From Deltaproteobacteria bacterium (GTDB lineage Bacteria; Desulfobacterota; Desulfarculia; Adiutricales; Adiutricaceae): DNA of 16,123 nt. The stretch covers positions 1 through 16,123 of the forward strand of contig JAITLH010000052.1 in assembly GCA_031277995.1 (NCBI GenBank), written 5' to 3'. The notes beneath the pieces were generated by a model, which saw only the letters and a list, made by a program, of their open reading frames with translations, did not search any database and was not told where the DNA came from. A program made the position numbers and the translations under genes. Numbering within the stretch: the stretch's first letter is position 1; each line of letters begins with the position of its first letter. Shown here in pieces: positions 1 through 7,948 of this stretch.

Positions 1-59
1 CGCAATCCAAAGCGCGAAAGGCCCAGTTTCTAAGGCGCAATCCAAAGCGCGAAAGGCCC
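1..59. repeat. Direct repeat, two 24-base copies
   Basis: Positions 1-24 and 36-59 are identical over 24 bases (beginning CGCAATCCAAAGCGCG, ending GGCCC), separated by 11 bases, so the period is 35. The first copy starts exactly at the window edge, so more units may lie outside. The spacer is far too short for a CRISPR array. It may be the end of a small tandem array or minisatellite in the intergenic DNA downstream of the minus-strand operon. Function unknown. Confidence 0.75.
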
Positions 60-317
60 GAGGCTCCAAGCAAGTATCATGACCCGGCGAGCTAGGCTAG
101 GTTCAAAGGGTCCATTCGATAGCGGCGGGGCTAGGCCTCCATCAAAAAGAAAAGGTTCATATTTGTCCCCTGGCGGCCCCCTGGGGGTAATTGGACCTGG
201 GATAAGTTCAAGGAGGGGCTTTTAGACCCCTTAGCGGCCGCCAAAACGGCGAGTTTCGATTGGGCTTCAATTCAATTTTTGGTTGAAGGCCCATTGGGGA
301 CAGTCGATTGGCGGCGG
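60..317. other. Gene-free stretch downstream of the spoIIM-like gene
   Basis: No convincing coding region on either strand. The clearest structure is an imperfect inverted repeat, TGGGCTTCAA at 261-270 against TTGAAGGCCCA at 283-293 (one bulged base, 12-base loop), which lies just past the stop of the minus-strand operon. It has no T-run on the minus strand, so it may shape the transcript end but is not a standard intrinsic terminator. The stretch is rich in GGCC and short G/C runs like the rest of the host DNA. Confidence 0.4.
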
Positions 318-1571
318 TTAATCGGGGGCGATCAAGCGGCCCCGTAAAAAAAAGACGCCCCAAAAAATGGCCGTCAGCGAGGCCACGATGAGCCTACTCG
401 CGGTGTTGTCGATTAACTGCCTAAAACAGCCCTCCAGGATCCCGGCGCACAAAAGCATAAAAACCACGCCGATCATGAGCGTGGCCGCGTCTTGACCGCG
501 TTTACCGAGGTTTTCCAGGCGGCCCCCGGGACCGGGGACGAGAATTTTTTCGGCCAAGCTTAGCCCGGCCCCACCGGCTAGGACAATGGCCGAGAGCTCG
601 GTTACCCCGTGGATGGAGACCCAGCCCAGAAAATCAAGGCCCAAGCCCTTTTCGAAATGGAGGCCAATCATGGCCCCCAAGGTTAAGCCGTTATATATTA
701 AAAGCAAAACCGTGGGGACGCCCAGAAAAACGCCCAGGCTAAAACAGAAGATGGCTATTTGGGTATTGTGGCGAAAAAGAAAGTTGGCGAAGTGGACCAA
801 GGCCTGTTGCAAACCTTCCCAATTTCCGTGGAGATATTTGGCCAACTTTTCACTGGAAGCGGAAAAGTCACGGTCGTCGTAAACATTTTTCGAGATAAAA
901 AGTTCGTAATTGTCGTGATCGATTACGACCGCGACGTAACCGGCCAGGGTCGAGGAAAACAAAATAAAAAAGGCGATAAGGATATGGAATTTCAAGGTCC
1001 AAAAGGCCCTGGGTAGTCCCGTCTTAAAAAACTTGAGGGCCAATTCCAAAAGCGAGGTCCTGGGGCCATAGACCATCAAATAAGCCCTTAACGACAAGGC
1101 CTCCAAGTAATCGACCAAACTTCGATCCAAAATCGTGCTTCTGGCCACGGCCAAGGACGATACCTCGGCCTGATACAACATCGGCAAATCGATGGCTTCC
1201 TTGCCGGTTAACGAATCGAGCCCCTTTTTTTCCAACTTCGTGACCAGCGTCTCGAGCCTTCGCCAGCTCTCCTCGCGTCCCCGCCTAAACCGGGCGCTTC
1301 GAATCTCCGATTCGGGATGGAATTCCTCCTGGCCAATTATCTCCGAGCCCGGGGGCCAGGAGCCTTGACCCCAAGCCTGGGGCGGAGCCTGCCCCTGGGG
1401 CGACGGTGGCCATTGCTCCCGTGGGCCTGGCCATGGGGCTTGGGGGTAGCCCTGGTTAAAGCCCTGGTCATGGCCCTGGTCATGACGTTGATATTGGCCG
1501 GGGTCTTGATCCTTGGTCAGGCTGGGTATTGGCCCCCCGGGTCGCGGGGGGAAGTTTTGGTCTTGGCTCAT
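318..1571 (-). CDS. SpoIIM/DUF95-family integral membrane protein
   Basis: A 417-residue membrane protein. Residues 1 to about 80 are low complexity, rich in Gln, Pro and Gly, with short HDQG/NQG-type repeats. Residues 100-170 form the cytosolic helical region typical of the family (WRRLETLV, then LVDYLEALSLRAYLMVYG). Hydrophobic segments lie at about 195-217, 268-305, 317-337, 363-383 and 392-410. The HGVTELSAIVLAGGAGL stretch at 321-337 matches the conserved core of SpoIIM/DUF95 proteins. In Bacillus, SpoIIM takes part in septal peptidoglycan remodelling, but members outside spore formers mostly sit beside MoxR/DUF58 genes, as here, and have no settled role. It is the last gene of the operon, 49 bases after the DUF58 stop. 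No clear Shine-Dalgarno precedes the chosen ATG, so the start is uncertain and the low-complexity tail could be shorter. Confidence 0.85.
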   Translation of the reverse strand: MSQDQNFPPRPGGPIPSLTKDQDPGQYQRHDQGHDQGFNQGYPQAPWPGPREQWPPSPQGQAPPQAWGQGSWPPGSEIIGQEEFHPESEIRSARFRRGREESWRRLETLVTKLEKKGLDSLTGKEAIDLPMLYQAEVSSLAVARSTILDRSLVDYLEALSLRAYLMVYGPRTSLLELALKFFKTGLPRAFWTLKFHILIAFFILFSSTLAGYVAVVIDHDNYELFISKNVYDDRDFSASSEKLAKYLHGNWEGLQQALVHFANFLFRHNTQIAIFCFSLGVFLGVPTVLLLIYNGLTLGAMIGLHFEKGLGLDFLGWVSIHGVTELSAIVLAGGAGLSLAEKILVPGPGGRLENLGKRGQDAATLMIGVVFMLLCAGILEGCFRQLIDNTASRLIVASLTAIFWGVFFLRGRLIAPD

Positions 1572-1594
1572 TGGTTAACCGGAAAAGGCCCATT

Positions 1595-1612
1595 CCCCCG
1601 CTACTTCGGGGG
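1595..1612 (-). promoter_or_regulatory. GC hairpin between the DUF58 and SpoIIM-like genes
   Basis: A perfect 6-bp inverted repeat, CCCCCG and CGGGGG with a 6-base loop, lies in the 49-base gap between the DUF58 stop and the next start. There is no following T-run on the minus strand, so it is not an intrinsic terminator. It could stabilise or separate the two messages within the operon. Confidence 0.35.
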
Positions 1613-1620
1613 AGAGGGGT

Positions 1621-2943
1621 CTAGAGTAGGCCCCTTTGCTTGATGGCCAGGTATCTGTTTAGGATGGCCGAGGAAAGGGCTTTGGGCGGGGCGTCGATGG
1701 CTTGGACGCCAAGCCTGGTGACCCTTTCCAGGACGATGGCCCGATCGCGAATGAAAGAATCGGCTATGACCGAACTTGAAAGATCGAGCAGGCTTGAGGG
1801 TTCCTTGTCCCTTAGGTTCCCTAGGAGGGGGTCCGGGGTGCAAACGAAAATGACCGAGTGTTTTTTGGCCAAAAGGCCTAAGGCATCGACCATAAACTCC
1901 GCGCTAATAAAGTCGATGAACTCGGTAAAAAAGATTATGAGCGAACGATGGGGCACCTTGGTTCGTAACTCGGCCAGGGAAGCGGCGAAATTGGTCTCGA
2001 CTTGGGAGTAGTTAAGTCCCGAGGTAAAGTTCTGCAGGCGGGAAAAAAACGGCGCCCCCCGGCCGGGTTTTAAAAAAGCGTTGAAGGTTAAGTTGAAATC
2101 GGCGGCCCCGACCATGTCGCCGCTTAATAAGCCCACCCAAGCCATGAGGAGGGCCGAGCGGATGTAATGATCGAGCTTAGGGAGGCCGTAAACGGGATCG
2201 CGCATGAGTCTCCCGGTATCGAAGGCCAGGATGATCTGGTGGTTTCTTTCTTGCCTAAAATCCTTGGCCAAAAGCTTATGGTGCCTAGCCGATCGTTTCC
2301 AGTCAATGAAACGGTTATCCATGCCCGGTTGGTATTCCATCAGGGAATCGAATTCCGAACCCTCGCCGCGGAAGGGTTGCCTTTTTAAGCCGGGTTCCGT
2401 TTCCCTTAAAAAGAAAGACAGGGCTTGGTCATGGAGGCCTTTGACCGATTGGACGGAATCGGTGTGGAGGCCTGCCAGGCTTATGTTTTTACCCAAATGG
2501 CAAAGGCCCATGGGCCCGGCCCAGCGAAGCCACAATGTTTTGTATATTAACCGGCCTCGGCGTTTTGGGGTGACCGTTAGGGTTAATTCCAGGGCCTTTT
2601 CGGCCATGGGGGCCGAAACAAGCGGGGAGTCGGAATCGCTTAACTCCCCGACTAATTCCAGGGAGGCCTCGATAAAAGCCTTATAGTTTATGGGTTTTTT
2701 TGTGGCCTTGATATGGAGTAAAATTTTGGCCGCGTCGCCTATGGGTACGCTATTGGGGCAATCGTAGGTTACGGCTATGACCAGCGTGGAACCAAGCGCG
2801 ATATCCAAGGCCAGCAAAAACAAGCACAGGGCCGGGTAGAGAAGGGCCCAGAAGGCCGGGCTTTCAAAGCCCGCCAATAGTAAGGCCGAATAGGGTATCG
2901 AGATGGCGAATAACCAAGCCAGTCTGGAGGTGGGGCGTTTCAT
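1621..2943 (-). CDS. DUF58 (vWA-like) membrane-associated protein
   Basis: A 440-residue protein of the DUF58 family, the usual partner of MoxR ATPases. Two hydrophobic segments near the N-terminus (about 9-25 and 30-50) anchor it in the inner membrane. A beta-rich region follows (about 55-165). The family signature is at about 192-232: RGEGSEFDSLMEYQPGMDN, then RFIDWKRSARHHKLLAKDF, then QERN. The following strand IILAFDTGRLM (about 237-247) is the start of a von Willebrand A-like fold with an incomplete metal site (DTGR in place of DxSxS). The start ATG overlaps the MoxR stop by four bases (ATGA), which indicates translational coupling. MoxR and DUF58 proteins are thought to act together in folding, activating or placing envelope components. 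The client here is unknown. The family call is firm; the role is inferred. Confidence 0.92.
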   Translation of the reverse strand: MKRPTSRLAWLFAISIPYSALLLAGFESPAFWALLYPALCLFLLALDIALGSTLVIAVTYDCPNSVPIGDAAKILLHIKATKKPINYKAFIEASLELVGELSDSDSPLVSAPMAEKALELTLTVTPKRRGRLIYKTLWLRWAGPMGLCHLGKNISLAGLHTDSVQSVKGLHDQALSFFLRETEPGLKRQPFRGEGSEFDSLMEYQPGMDNRFIDWKRSARHHKLLAKDFRQERNHQIILAFDTGRLMRDPVYGLPKLDHYIRSALLMAWVGLLSGDMVGAADFNLTFNAFLKPGRGAPFFSRLQNFTSGLNYSQVETNFAASLAELRTKVPHRSLIIFFTEFIDFISAEFMVDALGLLAKKHSVIFVCTPDPLLGNLRDKEPSSLLDLSSSVIADSFIRDRAIVLERVTRLGVQAIDAPPKALSSAILNRYLAIKQRGLL

Positions 2944-3896
2944 CTCGGGGCCGGGGTCTGGACCAAAATGGCGTCCACGGCTTGGTCGGGGGTGACCCCG
3001 TCCATGTCGGCGCCGGGCGTCATGATCAGGCGATGCCTTAAAAGCGGTTTAATCAAAAACTTAACGTCGTCGGGAATAACGTAGTTACGGCCCCACAAGG
3101 CCGCCCAAGCCCTCGCGACCGAAGCTAACATGGTGGCCGCCCGGGGCGAGGCCCCGGTTTCGATGATGGGGTTGGACCTGGTGGCCCGTATGAGATCGAC
3201 GATGTAGGTTAGGATTTCGTTTGAGACCATGACCGAGGACACCGTTTCCCTGGCTTCCTTTAGCCCCTGGGCGTTTATGACCGGCCTTAGGCCGCATTGG
3301 CTTAATTCCGGCATGATCGTCCCTCGCCCATGGCGCCTGACGACCTCTATTTCTTCCTCCCTTTGGGGGTAATCGATTATGAGCTTAAAAAGGAAACGAT
3401 CCAGCTGGGCCTCGGGCAAGGGGTAGGTCCCTTGTTGTTCCAAGGGGTTTTGGGTGGCCACGACCATGAATTCCGAACCCAGGTTAATGGTTTGCCGATC
3501 GATCGTGACCTTTCTTTCGTTCATGGCCTGGAGTAAGGCGGCCTGGGTTTTGGGCGGGGTCCGGTTAATCTCGTCGGCCAATAAGATTTGGGTAAAGATC
3601 GGGCCGGGGGTCAGGGTAAACTCGTTGGTCTGGAAATTAAAAAGATTGGTCCCCAAAATGTCCCCGGGCATCATGTCCGGGGTGAACTGGATACGGCCAA
3701 AGTCCAAGGTCATGCCCCCGGCCAAGGTCTGGACCAAAAGGGTCTTGCCGGTTCCGGGCACCCCTTCCAACAAAACGTGCCCGCCACAAAGAAGACTGGC
3801 CATGATTAGATCCACGGCCCTGGCTTGGCCAACCAAAACTTTGCCTATCTCGTTTCTAAGATCATTGGCCACTAGGGCCAAGGTGGCTAGATCCAC
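2940..3896 (-). CDS. MoxR-family AAA+ ATPase
   Basis: A 318-residue AAA+ ATPase of the MoxR class, complete at the usual length. Walker A is EGVPGTGKT at 44-52, Walker B is LLADEINR at 105-112, sensor 1 is ATQNP at 147-151, and the PEAQLDRF arginine-finger segment is at 161-168. These are the standard MoxR motifs, so the protein should hydrolyse ATP. It probably works in the cytosol as a chaperone-like motor on the membrane-bound DUF58 partner encoded next. The start is GTG, supported by AAGGAG at 3904-3909 with a 7-base spacer. The gene begins inside the end of the DUF4350-like gene (35-base overlap) and its stop overlaps the DUF58 start, so three genes are tightly coupled. Confidence 0.96.
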   Translation of the reverse strand: MDLATLALVANDLRNEIGKVLVGQARAVDLIMASLLCGGHVLLEGVPGTGKTLLVQTLAGGMTLDFGRIQFTPDMMPGDILGTNLFNFQTNEFTLTPGPIFTQILLADEINRTPPKTQAALLQAMNERKVTIDRQTINLGSEFMVVATQNPLEQQGTYPLPEAQLDRFLFKLIIDYPQREEEIEVVRRHGRGTIMPELSQCGLRPVINAQGLKEARETVSSVMVSNEILTYIVDLIRATRSNPIIETGASPRAATMLASVARAWAALWGRNYVIPDDVKFLIKPLLRHRLIMTPGADMDGVTPDQAVDAILVQTPAPR

Positions 3897-5415
3897 TTTC
3901 CAACTCCTTCCGGAATTTATATAGCTTCAAGGCGCAATCGATCATGGCCTCATGGGATTTTTGTTTCCGGGCCCTTTGTCCCATGGCCACGATGGAGGTT
4001 AAACTTGTTTTAAGGCCCTTGGCCGAGGCGACCTTGTCAATCCAGCGATACGAGTCAAGGTTTGATTGCTTGGGGACGTGAAAGGTCTTTTCGGCCCACT
4101 GGACGGTCATTTTTTGGTAGGCGGCCAAGGCGTAGGGCAGCAAATTGGGCCTGGCCATGAGTTTGGCGCTATTGTCGATGAGCTTTGACTTGCCAAAGCC
4201 CACTTCCTCGGCCAAGTGCCCAATTCCCCCAAAGCGCTTACCCAGCGCGGCGAAAAATAATAGGGCCGTCAAAAGGGTTAGTATCGTTATGATGTATAAC
4301 GGGTATTTAAGAAGGGGCCCAAAAAACGAGTTAAATTCCTGCCCGACCATGAGATCGCTCATTTGCAAATTAAAAAAGGCCAAATCCCCGGTCAGCCCTT
4401 CTTTTTCGTATATGTTTTTAATCAGGCCCATCATGAAATCGGCGTTGTTTCCCCGTCCCAAGCCCATGTTGTTGGCCACGTCCGGATCGGCCACGAAATA
4501 TAAGATCAGATCGTCGTTTTCGTACCTTACGACCAAAGCCCCCTTGGCCGTGCCCACCACGGTATCGAACTCAAATTTATCGTTAAATCTCAAAAGCTGA
4601 ATCTGGTTTTGCCCAGTCGGTGACGGCAGATCCCAAATTGAGTAAAATTTATCCTCAGAGGGCCAATTAAGCCTAATGAATTCGGCCTTATACACATCCT
4701 CTTTAACTTCTTTTTGGCTTTCTTCGCCTTTCTGATTATGGTTGGAAAATACGTACTCGGCTTCGACGGACAATACCCGGTTTGACTTTAAGGTTTGCTC
4801 GGCCGTCCAGCCCGTTTGGCTGGGATGCTCAACATAGTTCCACTTGGATGAGAAAACCAAAGCCGCGTATTTTTTTTGGGCCGGCTCTGCCGGGCCGGAG
4901 GCCGCCTCAGGGGTCGCCCCTGACGTCGCCTCGGGGGTCGCCTCGGGGGCGGCCGTTCCAGGGGTTGTCCCCTGATTCGCGCCTTGGTTCGCCCCTTTTT
5001 GTTCGCCCAAGGCCGTGGGTTCTCGCGGTTCTAGCGTTTGTCCCGAGCCTTCCGATTGTCTCGATTCTTCCGATTCACCCGTTTGTCCCGAGCCCGGGGA
5101 AGCCTTGGTCGCGAAGGCGCCCAGGGCCATGACCTCGGGGCCGGAAACCAGGATAAGACCGTCCTGGGCCTGGGCGATATCGGAGAAGGGGTAACGTTTA
5201 ACCTCCGGGCCCCCGGCTTTCGTCAAAAGCTCATATAGCCCGGCAAAACCAACCGAGGAAATGGAATCAACGCTCTCGTCCACTTGGTCGCCGTAAGCGC
5301 CTTTCTTGGACTTAAGGCGGGGAACCAGGAAAAGTAACAGAAACAAAACGAACAAAACCAAGGCCACCACGCTGACGGTCACGACCACGTTCTGTTTTTT
5401 TATATTTCCGTTCAA
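3862..5415 (-). CDS. DUF4350-like membrane protein
   Basis: A 517-residue protein with transmembrane segments at about 9-31 and 371-391, so most of it (about 35-370) probably faces the periplasm and a roughly 125-residue tail faces the cytosol. The stretch ADPDVANNMGLGRGNNADF (309-327) resembles the conserved DUF4350 segment with an NN..L.rG.NA pattern. Residues about 105-180 are an inserted low-complexity linker rich in Ala, Pro, Thr, Gly, Glu and Ser, with PEAT/SGAT repeats. DUF4350 proteins commonly accompany MoxR, DUF58 and DUF4129 genes, as here, but their biochemical role is unknown. The start appears to be TTG, with GGAG at 5421-5424 and a 5-base spacer. No ATG is available near the N-terminus. 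It overlaps the MoxR start by 35 bases. Confidence 0.8.
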   Translation of the reverse strand: MNGNIKKQNVVVTVSVVALVLFVLFLLLFLVPRLKSKKGAYGDQVDESVDSISSVGFAGLYELLTKAGGPEVKRYPFSDIAQAQDGLILVSGPEVMALGAFATKASPGSGQTGESEESRQSEGSGQTLEPREPTALGEQKGANQGANQGTTPGTAAPEATPEATSGATPEAASGPAEPAQKKYAALVFSSKWNYVEHPSQTGWTAEQTLKSNRVLSVEAEYVFSNHNQKGEESQKEVKEDVYKAEFIRLNWPSEDKFYSIWDLPSPTGQNQIQLLRFNDKFEFDTVVGTAKGALVVRYENDDLILYFVADPDVANNMGLGRGNNADFMMGLIKNIYEKEGLTGDLAFFNLQMSDLMVGQEFNSFFGPLLKYPLYIITILTLLTALLFFAALGKRFGGIGHLAEEVGFGKSKLIDNSAKLMARPNLLPYALAAYQKMTVQWAEKTFHVPKQSNLDSYRWIDKVASAKGLKTSLTSIVAMGQRARKQKSHEAMIDCALKLYKFRKELESGSSHLGPSGQ

Positions 5416-5431
5416 AACGACTCCGAAACAG

Positions 5432-5452
5432 GCCAGGGCAATCAGGCCCGGC
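5432..5452. promoter_or_regulatory. Hairpin upstream of the DUF4350-like gene
   Basis: GCCAGGGC (5432-5439) and GCCCGGC (5446-5452) pair with one bulged A and a 6-base loop. On the minus strand it sits in the 94-base gap between the first and second operon genes, ending about 17 bases before the TTG start. On the plus strand it is followed by five T residues, but no plus-strand gene ends there. It may tune expression of the second gene. Confidence 0.3.
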
Positions 5453-5509
5453 TTTTTAAATTAAGCTCGATTGAAAATTCCATTAAGACCAAGCCTAAAG
5501 CTCATTGGC

Positions 5510-6364
5510 TCAAAGGCTCCCTTGGCCGGCGAGCCCGGGGGACAGGAGGTTTATGAAATTGTCGTACTTTTGGCGTAGGCTTTGGTATTGCTCCAAGCCG
5601 GGCTTGTCTTCCCCAAACCAGGTGGGCTCGACGGTATTGACGATTTCGCCCAAGCTCTGGGTGGCCCCAAGGCCAAGCCTTAGGTTGTTGACGATTTCCC
5701 GGCTGGTAAAGGAGGTCGGGAAGATCAAGTTTTTTTGGTTTTTTAGATCCTCGATGGTGTCCAGTAAAATGGTATGCATGGCTTCGATGAATAAGCCCTG
5801 GCTGGCCAAAACGTCCGCCCGGCGGCGCGTGTCCTTAAGGCCCTGGGTATCGACCTCGTCTTCTTTTTTATCTTCTTTTTCAGGAACTTTTTTCTTGGCG
5901 GCTTTTTTGGCCAAAAGAAAAGACCTCAAAACCAAAAACAGGGCCACGGCGAATATGGCCGAGCCAATGATAATCAGTATTTCCTTGGGAAAAACAAACT
6001 CCTCCTTTGGCTTAGGCGCCTCAATGGCCGGCCCAATTTCCAGCTGGAAATTGTGTTCCTTGGCCGCTTGGTCGAAAATCGCCTTGGGTTTTACGCTCTC
6101 GTTCCAAGTGACTTTGGGCTTGCCCGTATCCTGCTTGCCCGGGCCGGGACTGGCCTCGTTGGGCTTAGCCTGGGGGGGCTTGGCCGATTGCGTTTGGCCG
6201 GAAGGGGCCTGGGCCCAGGCCTTAGCCGGGTCAATCAAGGCGAAAAAGGCCACGGCCAAAAACGCCAGGGCGAACGGGAGAATGGGAGATAAAAGCGACG
6301 GGAAAGGCCCAAACCCCGGGGAGGGGCCGCGGGGGAGCGATTTTGCGTGGGGGGCGGGCGGCAT
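5510..6364 (-). CDS. DUF4129-like membrane protein, first gene of the MoxR operon
   Basis: A 284-residue protein. A hydrophobic segment at about 28-44 followed by PAKAWAQ (46-52) looks like a signal peptide with an AWA cleavage site. The N-terminal stretch before it (1-24) is long and proline-rich, so the true start may be internal. Residues 52-90 are a Pro/Lys/Gln-rich linker. A second membrane segment lies at about 128-150. The cytosolic tail begins with a Lys/Glu run (151-172), then a helical domain (about 180-272) with FTSREIVNNL at 219-228, which resembles the C-terminal DUF4129 domain. Such proteins are regular members of MoxR/DUF58/DUF4350 gene sets. No strong Shine-Dalgarno precedes the ATG. 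A good promoter lies about 155 bases upstream. Confidence 0.72.
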   Translation of the reverse strand: MPPAPHAKSLPRGPSPGFGPFPSLLSPILPFALAFLAVAFFALIDPAKAWAQAPSGQTQSAKPPQAKPNEASPGPGKQDTGKPKVTWNESVKPKAIFDQAAKEHNFQLEIGPAIEAPKPKEEFVFPKEILIIIGSAIFAVALFLVLRSFLLAKKAAKKKVPEKEDKKEDEVDTQGLKDTRRRADVLASQGLFIEAMHTILLDTIEDLKNQKNLIFPTSFTSREIVNNLRLGLGATQSLGEIVNTVEPTWFGEDKPGLEQYQSLRQKYDNFINLLSPGLAGQGSL

Positions 6365-6424
6365 TTAGGATAACCCGTCTGGGAATTGAGTTTTCAAGTT
6401 GTCGCCCCAAATGGAGTTTGAGAA

Positions 6425-6446
6425 TTTTTACTAATTTAAGTAAAAA
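6425..6446 (-). promoter_or_regulatory. AT-rich inverted repeat in the MoxR-operon leader
   Basis: TTTTTACT (6425-6432) and AGTAAAAA (6439-6446) form a perfect 8-bp stem with a 6-base loop. It lies between the operon promoter and the first gene, within the expected 5' untranslated region. It could be an operator or an RNA structure. Nothing in the sequence decides between them. Confidence 0.35.
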
Positions 6447-6519
6447 AAGGGAAAAATTAATTGGCGCTTAACGGGGTTGATTTTGCTTTGGTTTTATGGG
6501 TAATTGGTAACCCTTAGTA

Positions 6520-6548
6520 ATTTTAGCCCAGTATCGTGCCCTTGTCAA
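6520..6548 (-). promoter_or_regulatory. Sigma-70 type promoter for the MoxR operon
   Basis: Read on the minus strand, a consensus -35 TTGACA (6548-6543) is followed after 17 bases by the -10 TAAAAT (6525-6520). Transcription would begin near 6513 and give a leader of roughly 150 bases before the DUF4129-like start. The promoter lies after the lgt stop, so the five-gene operon can be expressed independently of lgt. Confidence 0.7.
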
Positions 6549-6616
6549 ACCTCTATTATGGTCATATTATGCCATGAATGGTTTGTTTTTTAGTACTATT
6601 TCCCAATCGTTTGGGT

Positions 6617-6659
6617 TGGCCCCGGCCTGGTCGGCCAGGGCTGGCCAAGGCGGGGCCGG
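6617..6659 (-). terminator. GC-rich nested inverted repeat after lgt
   Basis: Between lgt and the next promoter lies a strong GC structure. On the minus strand an outer stem of GGCCCCG with CGGGGCC encloses an inner GGCCAG / CTGGCC hairpin. There is no T-run after it, so it is not a canonical intrinsic terminator. Its position suggests it protects or ends the lgt message. Confidence 0.35.
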
Positions 6660-6763
6660 CGGTGAGGCCGGAGGGGTCGGGTGGGCATAAAACTTAGCTT
6701 TTTTAGGGGAATGGTTTTGGCCGTTCTCCAGACGGGCTACTTTTGGGGCCAACAAAGTCGCGC

Positions 6764-7783
6764 CTACCTTTTGCCCCGGCCCTTGGCGCCTTTGGCGCCC
6801 TTGTGGCCCTTTTTAGAGCCGGATTTTTTGGCCCCCAAGGTTTTTTGTCGTTCCAACTCGTAAGCGTCCAGGGCTTGCTTTTTGTTGACCTGGGCGGCCC
6901 CTTGGGCGGCCCCGTGGCCGGTCCCTTGGCCGGCTTCCTTGGACCGTTGGCCTTTTTTGCCCCAGGGCTTGCCAAAAATGTCGTAAACCGGGCGCCTGAG
7001 GCAATCGCAAAGGACGATCAGCCCAAAGGCCACTATGGGTAAGGAGAGGAGCTGGCCGCGGCTAAAATACATCGCGTCGTTGGCCCCTTGGCGTTCCTTG
7101 ATGAATTCCACCAGAAAGCGGCCCAGAAAATACAGGATCAAAAATATGGCCGAAAGGACCCCGCGGGGACGTTTTTTATGGCCAAAGCCGCGATCGGTTA
7201 GAAACAACACGCCCAAAATAAAAAAGCCCATAAAGAACTCGACCAGCTGGCTGGGGTAACGGGCCGGGCATATGGAGGGCGGCAATTGATCGTATAGGGG
7301 AAACTTAACCCCAAAGGGTCCGTCGGTGATTTTGCCGACGATCTCGGAATTGAAAAAATTTCCCAACCTCACCATGCCGGCCCCCAGGGCGGCCGAGAAA
7401 GCGAAGCGGTCGGTTACGGAGAGTATGGGGAGCTTATGCTTTTTGGCGTAATAAATAAGGGCCAAGGCCAAGCCGATGGCCGCGCCGTGACTGGCCAAAC
7501 CCCCTTCCCAGACCTTAAAAACCCAGGAGGGTTCCTTTAAAAACCTGTCGAAGTTGTAAAAAAATACGTGACCCAACCGGGCGCCCAACAAAAGGCCAAA
7601 AAAGCCCGGCAAGATTATGTCGTAGGCCTCGTTGGCCGTGCCGCCGGCCTTTAGGGTTTGGCGGTAAAAAAGGAAAAAGCCCCCCAAAAAGACCAAGGCG
7701 AAGATAAGCCCGTAGTAGCGAACGGATAACTCGGTCCCGGGAACGGTAAACAAGATGGGGTTAATATCCCAAACGGGCGCCAT
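6764..7783 (-). CDS. lgt: Prolipoprotein diacylglyceryl transferase (Lgt) with basic C-terminal tail
   Basis: Lgt transfers a diacylglyceryl group from phosphatidylglycerol to the lipobox cysteine of prolipoproteins in the inner membrane. Family landmarks are present: GARLGHVFFYN (67-77), SHGAAIG (98-104), the Lgt signature region MVRLGNFFNSEIVG (137-150), YPSQLVE (176-182) and GRFLVEFIKERQG (221-233). Several membrane helices separate them. I chose the ATG at 7783 (339 residues), preceded by AGAGG, over a TTG four codons upstream that lacks a ribosome site. Ordinary Lgt proteins end soon after the last helix (about 260-290 residues). Here about 70 extra residues follow residue 270, rich in Lys, Gly, Ala and Gln, ending in KGxKGAK-type repeats. 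This tail should be cytosolic and is unusual. Confidence 0.95.
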   Translation of the reverse strand: MAPVWDINPILFTVPGTELSVRYYGLIFALVFLGGFFLFYRQTLKAGGTANEAYDIILPGFFGLLLGARLGHVFFYNFDRFLKEPSWVFKVWEGGLASHGAAIGLALALIYYAKKHKLPILSVTDRFAFSAALGAGMVRLGNFFNSEIVGKITDGPFGVKFPLYDQLPPSICPARYPSQLVEFFMGFFILGVLFLTDRGFGHKKRPRGVLSAIFLILYFLGRFLVEFIKERQGANDAMYFSRGQLLSLPIVAFGLIVLCDCLRRPVYDIFGKPWGKKGQRSKEAGQGTGHGAAQGAAQVNKKQALDAYELERQKTLGAKKSGSKKGHKGAKGAKGRGKR

Positions 7784-7948
7784 GACACCTCTCAATTTAA
7801 ACGAAATAGGCCATCCCCCACCGCCCAGGGGCCGTGGGAAGGGGTAAAAGTCTTTCCAAAAAAAGAGTTTTTAATTAATTGATTTTAAACGGTTTTAAGC
7901 GTGGGCCATTAAGTTCAAGGCGGTTTTTTAAACTTACTAACGAAAGGT

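Noticed and set aside
1..59. CRISPR-like repeats
   Set aside because: Only two copies with an 11-base spacer; CRISPR spacers are about 30 bases.
5505..6368. 287-residue open frame on the plus strand, opposite the DUF4129-like gene
   Set aside because: It mirrors the minus-strand gene almost exactly. Its protein is Ser/Leu/Arg-rich without domains, while the minus frame has a signal peptide, a membrane helix and family motifs.
6567..6755. 62-residue minus-strand frame just after lgt
   Set aside because: TTG start without ribosome site, proline-rich, and it covers the GC hairpin and the operon's upstream promoter area. A small protein cannot be excluded but is not supported.
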